Source: UMGS1649 sp045652705
GTDB lineage: Bacteria > Bacillota > Clostridia > TANB77 > CAG-465
Length of the DNA: 35,266 nucleotides
Direction of reading: 5' to 3'
NCBI GenBank assembly: GCA_045652705.1
Contig: JAZRUV010000003.1
Span: 1-35,266 of the forward strand
The notes under the pieces are model-generated. The model made no database searches. It was not told the DNA's origin and saw only the letters and a list, made by a program, of their open reading frames with translations. Position numbers and translations under genes: made by a program. Of the stretch, positions 29,712 through 35,266 are shown in pieces; position 1 is the first letter of the stretch; each line of letters starts with the position of its first letter.

Positions 29712-29721
29712 GAAGATAATA

Positions 29722-29814
29722 ATGAATAAAAGAATTTTCATTTTGAAAGTTCTCAGATACATTGTTATCATTTTATTCTTTCTTACTTCCTTAGTAATTG
29801 AGATTAAAAAATGA
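29722..29814 (+). CDS. 30-residue hydrophobic peptide, type I toxin candidate
   Basis: A 30-residue peptide: basic start MNKRIFILKVLRY, a membrane-spanning stretch IVIILFFLTSLVI, and a charged end EIKK. This is the size and layout of type I toxins that insert in the membrane (Fst, TxpA and clostridial types), though I cannot assign it to a named family. It has a very strong ribosome site (GAGGAGGG, 9 bases before ATG), a consensus promoter, and a leader that can hide the ribosome site. A convergent antisense RNA overlaps its last codons and 3' UTR. A longer in-frame opening upstream (from 29533) begins before the promoter and has no ribosome site, so it is not used. Toxicity is inferred. Confidence 0.7.
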   Translation: MNKRIFILKVLRYIVIILFFLTSLVIEIKK

Positions 29815-29837
29815 CACTCATTTGCGATAAATGAGTG
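29806..29837 (-). terminator. terminator of the antisense RNA
   Basis: On the minus strand CACTCATTT and AAATGAGTG arms (29837-29829, 29823-29815) form a 9-bp stem with a 5-base loop, followed by TCATTTTTTAATC. The T run is the complement of the Lys codons at the end of the peptide gene. Confidence 0.8.
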
Positions 29838-29852
29838 CTCTAGATAATTTCT

Positions 29853-29866
29853 AGGTAGACATTCAA
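29853..29866 (+). repeat. 3' arm of the long-range inverted repeat
   Basis: AGGTAGACATTCAA pairs with 29677-29690 across the whole peptide gene. It also shares bases with the 3' hairpin (29859-29883), so 5'-3' closure and the terminator hairpin exclude each other. Confidence 0.7.
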
Positions 29867-29908
29867 TCTGCGAAACTGAATGTTCCCTATTATTTTATAT
29901 ATTTTTTA
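29859..29908 (+). terminator. probable terminator of the small peptide mRNA
   Basis: ACATTCA (29859-29865) and TGAATGT (29877-29883) form a 7-bp stem followed by a T-rich stretch ending in TTTTTT at 29902-29907. It is weaker than other terminators here. On the other strand the same hairpin lies at the 5' end of the antisense RNA. Confidence 0.5.
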
Positions 29909-29920
29909 TCTCATACATAC

Positions 29921-29949
29921 ATAATAACATATTATTTTATGTTTGTCAA
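29921..29949 (-). promoter_or_regulatory. promoter of the antisense RNA
   Basis: Perfect TTGACA (29949-29944), exactly 17 bases, TATTAT (29926-29921) on the minus strand. The -35 is closer to consensus than the toxin promoter, as expected if the antitoxin RNA is made in excess. Confidence 0.85.
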
Positions 29950-29997
29950 ATTATTATTTTATAATTTTGCTATCTTAGTTGATTAGTCAACCGCAAC

Positions 29998-30831
29998 TTA
30001 CTTTCTCCTAAACACAAATGTCACAAAGAATATTATTGCGCTTATAACAACTATTGTCGGACCTGTTGCTATCTCAAATACAAAGGATAATATTAGTCCA
30101 GATATTCCACTAAATAGTGAAATAAGCACTGAATAAATTGTATATTGTCTCATATTGCTAGATATATTTCTACTTGCTGCAGCAGGAAGTATTAATAGTG
30201 CATTAATTAATAATATTCCTACCCATTTTATAGTAAGCATTACAATTACTGCTATAAGCACACCAAATATGTTTTCTATAAGTGTTACATTTATTCCTTT
30301 ACTCTTTGCTAGAGTAGGATTTGTACTTGTTACTACAAGCTTGTTACATAGCTTAAACCATATTACTATTGTAGCAGCAAGTATTATAGCTAGAAGTAAT
30401 ATTTCTTGTAAAGTTACACTTAAAATGTCTCCCACTAGATATTGTGAATATTTATTTATACCACCATATTTAGACATAAGCATTAACCCAATAGCAACTG
30501 CTGATGATGAGAATACACTTATTATTGTATCAGTTGATGCTGTTTTTTTGTTCTTAATATAGTTTAATAGTAGTGCAAATACTACTGCAAATATTATCAT
30601 AGAAACAGAGTAATTACTTACTCCAATTATTGTTCCTAGTGCTATTCCTGTTAATGCCGAATGACCTAATGCATCTGAGAAAAATGACATTTTATTATTA
30701 ACTATCATTGTACCAACTATACCAAATAATGGTGCTATAATTATTAATGCTAAAAACGCATTTTTCATAAATTCATATTCCATAAATGAAAATGGTAAAA
30801 TCATCTCTACTATATTATATATTGTTTCCAC
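29998..30831 (-). CDS. znuB: metal ABC transporter permease, ZnuB type
   Basis: Membrane channel of a zinc (or manganese) ABC importer. It has 277 residues and about 8 membrane segments. Typical of the ABC-3 family are FMKNAFLALIIIAPLFGIVG, SFFSDALGHSALTGIALG (ATPase-contact region), GIVLLINALLILPAAAS-like (here VGILLINALLILPAAASRNI) and SGISGLILSFVFEIATGPTI. It starts 2 bases after znuC and is last in the znuA-znuC-znuB operon. A GTTGA-CTAA-TCAAC repeat after the stop lacks a T run, so the terminator is unclear. Confidence 0.93.
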   Translation of the reverse strand: METIYNIVEMILPFSFMEYEFMKNAFLALIIIAPLFGIVGTMIVNNKMSFFSDALGHSALTGIALGTIIGVSNYSVSMIIFAVVFALLLNYIKNKKTASTDTIISVFSSSAVAIGLMLMSKYGGINKYSQYLVGDILSVTLQEILLLAIILAATIVIWFKLCNKLVVTSTNPTLAKSKGINVTLIENIFGVLIAVIVMLTIKWVGILLINALLILPAAASRNISSNMRQYTIYSVLISLFSGISGLILSFVFEIATGPTIVVISAIIFFVTFVFRRK

Positions 30832-30833
30832 AC

Positions 30834-31559
30834 TTACACCATCCCCACTTTAAATTCTTCCATAAACTCTTCTGATGAAATCACCTCTTCTGGAGTTCCA
30901 GTTTTTAATACTTTTTTATTTAGAAGTACTACTTTATCTGCATATTCGCGTATATATTCAAAATCATGAGAAACAAGAAGTATTGCTATATCGTGTTTTT
31001 CTTTTAATCTATTTATTAATTTATAGAATTCTTTTTTACCTTTTGCATCTATTCCACTTACAGGCTCGTCCATAATTAATAATTCTGGATATGGCATAGT
31101 TGCCATTGCAATTAGTACTCTTTGTAGTTCTCCACCAGACAAGTCACAAATTCTCTTATCTATAAGTTTATCTGCCCCGAATTCTTTTAAATGACTTTGG
31201 ATTTCCGCATACTTTTTCTTAGACTTTCTAAAAAACACCGCCGGTCCTTTTGTAGAACTACAAAGCAAGTCATATACGCTCATTGGTGAAGACTCAACTT
31301 CAAGCTTTTGTGGTACATATCCTATTGTAAGTTTTGTGTGGCCTTCATGTTTGCTTGTAAAGGTTACACTTCCCGTGTACTGTTTTTCATCAAGCATTGC
31401 TTTAATTAATGTAGATTTACCAGCTCCATTTTTACCAACTAACATTGTTATTTCGTTACAATGTAAATGAAGTGATATGTTATCTAATATTTTGTTGTTA
31501 TCTATTTTTACTGTAAGCTTGTCTATCATTGTACAACAGTGATTACATTTATCTTTCAT
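30834..31559 (-). CDS. znuC: metal ABC transporter ATP-binding protein, ZnuC type
   Basis: ATPase of the importer. It has 241 residues with Walker A GKNGAGKST, Q-loop IGYVPQKLE, signature LSGGELQRV, Walker B LLIMDEP and switch His in LLVSHDFEY. The N-terminus has a Cys/His cluster (KDKCNHCCTM) that could bind metal, not usual in this family. It lies between the znuA and znuB genes, 11 bases after the former. Confidence 0.94.
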   Translation of the reverse strand: MKDKCNHCCTMIDKLTVKIDNNKILDNISLHLHCNEITMLVGKNGAGKSTLIKAMLDEKQYTGSVTFTSKHEGHTKLTIGYVPQKLEVESSPMSVYDLLCSSTKGPAVFFRKSKKKYAEIQSHLKEFGADKLIDKRICDLSGGELQRVLIAMATMPYPELLIMDEPVSGIDAKGKKEFYKLINRLKEKHDIAILLVSHDFEYIREYADKVVLLNKKVLKTGTPEEVISSEEFMEEFKVGMV

Positions 31560-31570
31560 AATATTCCTTC

Positions 31571-32491
31571 CTACTTCAGTGCTTCTTTAAGCACTCTCAA
31601 GTTTTCTTTCATTATATTTATATATTCATCCTTTTCATTTTCACCAGAGGTTACAGGATTTAATGTATATACTTCTGCTCCTGTTTCTTTAGCAATAGTG
31701 TTTACAATTTTCACATTATATTCTGGCTCTATAAATATAGCTCTAACATTATTTCTATTTATTTTCTCTACAAGTTCTGCTATTTCTCCAGCACTTGGAT
31801 TTTTGCCATGTTCATTTTCTATAGTTTCAATTACATTCAACCCATAGTCCGCAGCGAAATAATCAAAAGTATTATGGAATGTTACTATATTCCTACTACT
31901 AACTGTAGCCATTGCATTTCTAGTTTCTTGTTCTAATTCCTGTAGCTTTGCTATATACGTCTCTGTATTTTGCTTATACTTGTCCGTATTTACACTGTCT
32001 ATTTCTACAAGTCTATCGCAAATATTTTGCACTTGTTTTATATAGTTTCTAATACTTACAAAGGTATGTGTATTTGTTTCGTGACTGTGCCCTTCGTGAT
32101 CATGACGCTGTTCTTCGCATTCATTATGTATAACATCTATTCCAGTTGATGAATCTATTATATCTAAGTTATCAAAATTAGATATAACTTTATCCATAAA
32201 GCCTTCCATTCCAGCTCCGTTTATAACTAAAACATCTGCTTTAGCAAGTGTTACAAGTTCTGTTGTGCTAAGTACATAATCGTGAATACACCCACCCATA
32301 TCACTTGTTAAGTTTTTTACGGATATATCATCTATTCCATCTGTTATATTAAGTGTTGCTATATACATTGGATAAAAAGATGTTACAATATTAAATTTTG
32401 TTTCTTGCTCTTCATTTACACTTATAGCTAATACTGTTGTTATAACTAACAATGCTATAAATATACATATCATTATTAATTTACTTTTCAT
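31571..32491 (-). CDS. znuA: zinc ABC transporter substrate-binding protein, ZnuA type
   Basis: Captures zinc outside the cell for the ZnuBC importer. It has 306 residues. An N-terminal hydrophobic segment (about 4-24) acts as signal or anchor; there is no lipobox Cys at its end, so it may stay membrane-anchored. Likely metal ligands are H70 (GGCIHDY), H142 (NTHTF), the His in TFHNTFDYFA and Glu in IFIEPEYN. A short His-rich loop at about 130-142 (RHDHEGHSHETNTH) favours zinc over manganese. ATG at 32491 follows TTGGAGAT. First gene of the operon. Confidence 0.92.
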   Translation of the reverse strand: MKSKLIMICIFIALLVITTVLAISVNEEQETKFNIVTSFYPMYIATLNITDGIDDISVKNLTSDMGGCIHDYVLSTTELVTLAKADVLVINGAGMEGFMDKVISNFDNLDIIDSSTGIDVIHNECEEQRHDHEGHSHETNTHTFVSIRNYIKQVQNICDRLVEIDSVNTDKYKQNTETYIAKLQELEQETRNAMATVSSRNIVTFHNTFDYFAADYGLNVIETIENEHGKNPSAGEIAELVEKINRNNVRAIFIEPEYNVKIVNTIAKETGAEVYTLNPVTSGENEKDEYINIMKENLRVLKEALK

Positions 32492-32508
32492 TTTTATCTC
32501 CAAATTAT

Positions 32509-32537
32509 ATTATACAACAATTCTACATTTTTGTACA
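32509..32537 (-). promoter_or_regulatory. probable znuACB promoter
   Basis: TATAAT (32514-32509) with TGTACA (32537-32532) 17 bases upstream on the minus strand. No clear Zur-type palindrome was seen, although TTGAC and GTCAA form a short inverted repeat at about 32554-32570. Confidence 0.55.
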
Positions 32538-32567
32538 GATTTTGAACTACGAGTTGACAAAAATCGT

Positions 32568-32602
32568 CAAAAAATGACTGTAAGAATTTATCTTACAGTC
32601 AT
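32568..32602 (-). terminator. terminator of the 135-residue membrane protein gene
   Basis: ATGACTGTAAG and CTTACAGTCAT (32574-32584, 32592-32602) form an 11-bp stem; on the minus strand TTTTTTGACG follows. Confidence 0.9.
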
Positions 32603-32607
32603 TTATA

Positions 32608-33015
32608 TTAAACTACTACATCTACATTTACCTTTTCTTTGGTAGGCTTGCTACATCTCTTTTCATCTCTAGCTTTATCCACCTGAACAAATGCCATAGC
32701 CCAAGCAGAAAAAAATGTAAACATGAACGTTTTCCACCAATACTCTTCTAAAGAGAGGCAAACACCCAATATAAAAAGTGATCCTATAAACACACATATT
32801 GCAGTTGAAACTACAAGTGGCCATCTTTTACTCTTCTTATCTACCAAGTAATAATATATTATAGGTTTTGCAAAAATCCATGGAACGCATGTAGCAAGTG
32901 AGCGCAATAACCAGTCATCTGCCTTGAATAGCAATTTGTTTAATACGCTCACAAATACAAATACTGCTACTCCAGTTTCTATGCCTTCCCAAATCCGTCC
33001 TAACCATTTACGCAT
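32608..33015 (-). CDS. uncharacterised membrane protein, 135 residues
   Basis: Family not recognised. It has about four hydrophobic stretches: GVAVFVFVSVLNKLLF, SLATCVPWIFAKPIIYYYLV, LVVSTAICVFIGSLFILGVC and FMFTFFSAWAMAFV. The C-terminal tail is charged and likely cytoplasmic (DKARDEKRCSKPTKEKVNVD). It has its own promoter, whose -35 lies over the end of the germination permease gene, and a strong terminator, so it is not part of the ger operon. Confidence 0.7.
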   Translation of the reverse strand: MRKWLGRIWEGIETGVAVFVFVSVLNKLLFKADDWLLRSLATCVPWIFAKPIIYYYLVDKKSKRWPLVVSTAICVFIGSLFILGVCLSLEEYWWKTFMFTFFSAWAMAFVQVDKARDEKRCSKPTKEKVNVDVVV

Positions 33016-33088
33016 AAAATGTCCTCCATATAATTAAATTTTATTTAATGTTACAAATTTGCTTAATTTTATATTTAAATACATATAT

Positions 33089-33117
33089 ATTATATACTAA
33101 AATCGGCGAAAAATCAA
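33089..33117 (-). promoter_or_regulatory. promoter of the 135-residue membrane protein gene
   Basis: TTGATT (33117-33112), 17 bases, TATAAT (33094-33089) on the minus strand. The -35 box overlaps the stop codon of the upstream gene. Confidence 0.75.
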
Positions 33118-34223
33118 TTACTTGCAACTTGCTTCCTTGCCTTTGCTATACCTAATGTTATAATTGGAACAAATAATCCTAAAGATAAACTTATTTCAGC
33201 CAAGTATTTTATAAATATAACCTGCAAAGAGAAATAATTGTTCGCTATAATTGTTGCAAGTATTAATATTATAAATACTATAGGTGTTACTGCTATTCTT
33301 CTTTCAGATAAATTAAATTTTTGTTTACATATATTACTTGCAATAAGTACGTTATATGCAATAAGGACAAAGTCTGCGACAACCCAAAATGTAATAAATA
33401 CCGCTTCTATTCTTTCTAATACACCAAACAGATTAATAACCTTTAGCGCCATAAAGAATGGTTGAGATAGTGTTGGTAATAAATCTTCTCCAAATGTTCC
33501 GAGTGTAATTATTATTCCAAATAACCCAAGAATTGCTGTTGTTATAGCCGCAACCATTCCTGTCTTTTTAATATTTTCTTTGTCTCTTATTTTGTCTCCA
33601 AAAAACATTGAAAACGTAAACATATTAAATACATTAGTGCCTCTTAATATTCCTATAGCTATCCCTTTAGCATCGTATGTTGTCACAGGCCAAAAATTAG
33701 TAAAATTAAAATTAGATGATGCTGTTAATAAAACAAATACTATTATTATCATAAAGAGTTCTAAAAATAATTCTGCAAATCGTCCTAGATTAGATACTCT
33801 TCCTCTTACCACAAAGAAAACTAAAATTAGCATTGTTATTATGAAAAATCCAATAGGAGCATAAGTAAATGTCGTGGATATTAATCTTTCCCCAAATAGT
33901 CTTAATTCAACCGCTGCAAATAATATTGTCCATAACAGATAAACTATAGTAATAATTGTTCCTATCACTTTGCCGTAAACTGTACTAAATACATCTGCAA
34001 ACGTCTCTATTTTCTTTCCATCTTTTGTTCTTAATTTGTTCATAAGAATATGTAGTGTAAACACTAAAAGTATATTGGGTATTATAGAAAGAAGTGCAGC
34101 AACCCAAGCGCCTTTTCTAGCACTCCCTGTCATAATTATTGGGAAGTACCTTACAACTGGAACTATTGAAACCAAAATATATATAGCAACTGTTTGGAAT
34201 ATAGATATCTTTTCATCTTTCAC
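33114..34223 (-). CDS. spore germination permease, GerAB family
   Basis: B subunit of a GerA-type nutrient germinant receptor in the spore inner membrane. It has 369 residues and about 10 membrane segments, as expected for the APC-like GerAB family. Segments typical of it are KDEKISIFQTVAIYILVSIV at the N-terminus, ETFADVFSTVYGKVIGTIIT, and FNFTNFWPVTTYDAKGIAIG. GTG at 34223 is chosen: AGGGGGTG lies 6 bases before it, and GerAB proteins begin with a similar KxEKIS. It follows the small membrane protein by one base and ends the operon. Confidence 0.9.
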   Translation of the reverse strand: MKDEKISIFQTVAIYILVSIVPVVRYFPIIMTGSARKGAWVAALLSIIPNILLVFTLHILMNKLRTKDGKKIETFADVFSTVYGKVIGTIITIVYLLWTILFAAVELRLFGERLISTTFTYAPIGFFIITMLILVFFVVRGRVSNLGRFAELFLELFMIIIVFVLLTASSNFNFTNFWPVTTYDAKGIAIGILRGTNVFNMFTFSMFFGDKIRDKENIKKTGMVAAITTAILGLFGIIITLGTFGEDLLPTLSQPFFMALKVINLFGVLERIEAVFITFWVVADFVLIAYNVLIASNICKQKFNLSERRIAVTPIVFIILILATIIANNYFSLQVIFIKYLAEISLSLGLFVPIITLGIAKARKQVASN

Positions 34224-34224
34224 A

Positions 34225-34428
34225 CTAAACACCCCCTAACCCAAACATATTTATTATATATTCTGCAATTCCCGTTCTGTTTGGATTTATATAATGTAGT
34301 ATAGCAATTCCAAGCGCTATAAGCATAGCAATAATATAGAAAATAACATCTGCTTTTTTATTGCTATTTTTTAAATCTTTAACATCTATTAATATTCCTG
34401 CTACAAAAAATATTAAATAATATATCAT
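34225..34428 (-). CDS. small membrane protein inside the ger operon, 67 residues
   Basis: Two membrane segments (IYYLIFFVAGILIDV and VIFYIIAMLIALGIAILHYI) joined by a short basic loop (KDLKNSNKKAD), ending GIAEYIINMFGLGG. Its ATG overlaps the stop of the GerAC-like gene (ATGA), and the GerAB-like gene starts one base after its own stop, so all three are coupled. Small two-helix proteins (often called D subunits) occur in some ger operons; this may be one, but I infer that from place and shape only. Confidence 0.7.
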   Translation of the reverse strand: MIYYLIFFVAGILIDVKDLKNSNKKADVIFYIIAMLIALGIAILHYINPNRTGIAEYIINMFGLGGV

Positions 34429-35266
34429 TCTAGCGCTCCTTTCTGGTCCTTATTACTTTCTACAACGTCGTACGTAGTTTGAATAGTTCCCTTGCTATTA
34501 ACATTAATTTTGCTGTTTTTTAAATTATTAATAAACTCGTATTTATTTTTTTCGTATTTATATGGATGCTTTAATTCTAGTTTTTCCCTAAGATATAAAA
34601 AGTCTACTCCTTTTTCTTTTTCAACGGTGATAATACTTTTAATTTGTTCTTTTACTGTATTGTTTAACTCTTTTTCAAAATATGAAATCATATCTGTTGT
34701 AAATATTGGAATTGTAGCATTCGTCTCTTCATAGTTTGCTTTAAAATCCACATCTATATTTATAGCTGTCATAATATCTTTTTCATTAAAGTCAAACCCT
34801 ATCTTTGTATTTAAATTTTCTATTCTAAAAACCACAAAATTTTCTTTATCACGAGCAGTAATTACGTTTACGTTATTCTTACCTAAAATATAATTTGCTA
34901 TAGCGGTCTCGTCTTTATCTAAAAATCCTATTATTTTGCAGTTAGATATAATTGCCGTTCCACCATAGCCAAACGAAATCGCCTCATTTGTTTTCTCCTC
35001 TTTTCCGCCCACAGATGATTCCATATTATCCTTTTGTTCTTCATGTGCCGTAGTGTAAAAGTCAAGCGTATCTACTAAGCCTTCTCCCGTTTCAGAAAAA
35101 CTAATGTGACCAAAATCTAATATGTCTGTATCTACACTACTTCCTTTTTCCCAAAAACTGTTTTCCATATTTCTTAACTTTTCTTCTACTTGGAATTCTA
35201 GTTTAGATGCCTTTTCTAAAAACTCTTTGGCAGTCATTCCCTTTGCTAAGTATATTTTGGAATTAA
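34425..35266 (-). CDS. GerAC-family germination protein, C-terminal part (5' end beyond window)
   Basis: C subunit of the germinant receptor, a lipoprotein in relatives. The frame stays open to the window edge (NSKIYLAKGMTAKEFLEKAS), so the Met near 35237 is internal and the signal peptide and first third lie outside. Visible features are the KGMTAKEFLEKASKLEF helix, GGTAIISNCKIIGFLDKDET (domain 2), and the GerAC C-terminal domain from about IGFDFNEKDIMTAINIDVDF to YEFINNLKNSKINVNSKGTI. First visible gene of the operon; a GerAA gene would be expected upstream, outside the window. Confidence 0.85.
   Translation of the reverse strand, partial: NSKIYLAKGMTAKEFLEKASKLEFQVEEKLRNMENSFWEKGSSVDTDILDFGHISFSETGEGLVDTLDFYTTAHEEQKDNMESSVGGKEEKTNEAISFGYGGTAIISNCKIIGFLDKDETAIANYILGKNNVNVITARDKENFVVFRIENLNTKIGFDFNEKDIMTAINIDVDFKANYEETNATIPIFTTDMISYFEKELNNTVKEQIKSIITVEKEKGVDFLYLREKLELKHPYKYEKNKYEFINNLKNSKINVNSKGTIQTTYDVVESNKDQKGALE

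Larger units (their letters stand above)
29806..29914 (-). ncRNA. antisense RNA, type I antitoxin candidate (about 109 nt)
   Basis: Bounded by a consensus promoter (29949-29921) and a rho-independent terminator (29837-29806) with no reading frame of note between. It is fully complementary to the last three codons and the 3' UTR of the small peptide mRNA. Its 5' region folds into a 7-bp hairpin (arms 29883-29877 and 29865-29859, 11-base loop) that could start pairing. The design matches 3'-overlapping type I antitoxins such as RatA and SR4 of Bacillus subtilis. End positions are estimates. Confidence 0.7.

Noticed and set aside
29533..29721. Upstream extension of the small peptide frame to 93 residues
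   Set aside because: It begins before the promoter at 29627-29655, has no ribosome site and is low-complexity; the ATG at 29722 has a very strong site.
29978..29991. Terminator after znuB
   Set aside because: GTTGATTAGTCAAC can fold, but no T run follows on the minus strand.
32550..32572. Zur operator before znuA
   Set aside because: Only a 5-bp inverted repeat (TTGAC-n7-GTCAA) is present, with no match to the longer Firmicute Zur palindrome.
1..35266. CRISPR arrays, insertion sequences, prophage genes
   Set aside because: No regularly spaced repeats, transposase or phage structural genes, or long terminal inverted repeats were seen.

Overview
The window is AT-rich DNA that is densely packed with short intergenic gaps. 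It has Gram-positive ribosome-binding sites, consensus sigma-A promoters and rho-independent hairpin terminators. A GerA-type spore germination operon, an L10-leader attenuator, zinc-ribbon L33, LemA/TPM proteins and an AIM24-family protein point to an endospore-forming, low-GC Firmicute, most likely an anaerobic member of the Clostridia. No tRNA, rRNA, insertion sequence, prophage or CRISPR array was seen.

Layout, left to right. (1) 1-1091: rplJ and rplL on the minus strand, with their own promoter, L10 leader and attenuator; rplL carries an in-frame TAA at codon 17. (2) 1.2-5.2 kb: a peptidoglycan-binding M14 carboxypeptidase (+), then a TPM / TPM-lipoprotein / LemA operon (-). (3) 5.4-10.6 kb: a complete NAD salvage operon (pncA, pncB, an ADP-ribose pyrophosphatase-like Nudix gene, nadE, nadD, and an NrtR-like regulator as last gene), preceded by a leader with repeated boxes. 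(4) 10.7-12.7 kb: two unrecognised genes. (5) 12.7-14.9 kb: rpmG-secE-nusG-rplK-rplA with promoter and terminator. The usual rplKA-rplJL neighbours are therefore about 12 kb apart. (6) 15-20.9 kb: an unrecognised repeat-like protein, a membrane-tailed amidase, an unrecognised gene under a cre-like operator, a DUF1653-iscU-Nudix cluster and an AIM24 protein. (7) 20.9-23.8 kb: secA. (8) 23.9-29.5 kb: unrecognised single genes, a flavin reductase-like protein, endonuclease IV, a prepilin peptidase, a YqeG-type HAD phosphatase and tyrS. (9) 29.6-29.95 kb: a small membrane peptide with a convergent antisense RNA, read as a type I toxin-antitoxin locus. (10) 30-32.5 kb: a zinc ABC importer (znuA-znuC-znuB order of transcription). 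(11) 32.6-35.3 kb: an unrecognised membrane protein and the end of a spore germination receptor operon, cut by the window edge.

Functional groups: translation and secretion (L33, SecE, NusG, L11, L1, L10, L7/L12, SecA, TyrRS); NAD recycling from nicotinamide and nicotinate, probably with feedback through NrtR; zinc supply, which fits the zinc-ribbon L33 and SecA C-terminus; and spore germination. Several unrecognised genes are monocistronic, each with its own strong promoter and often its own terminator. The two most notable points are the compact type I toxin-antitoxin candidate at 29.63-29.95 kb and the premature stop in rplL.
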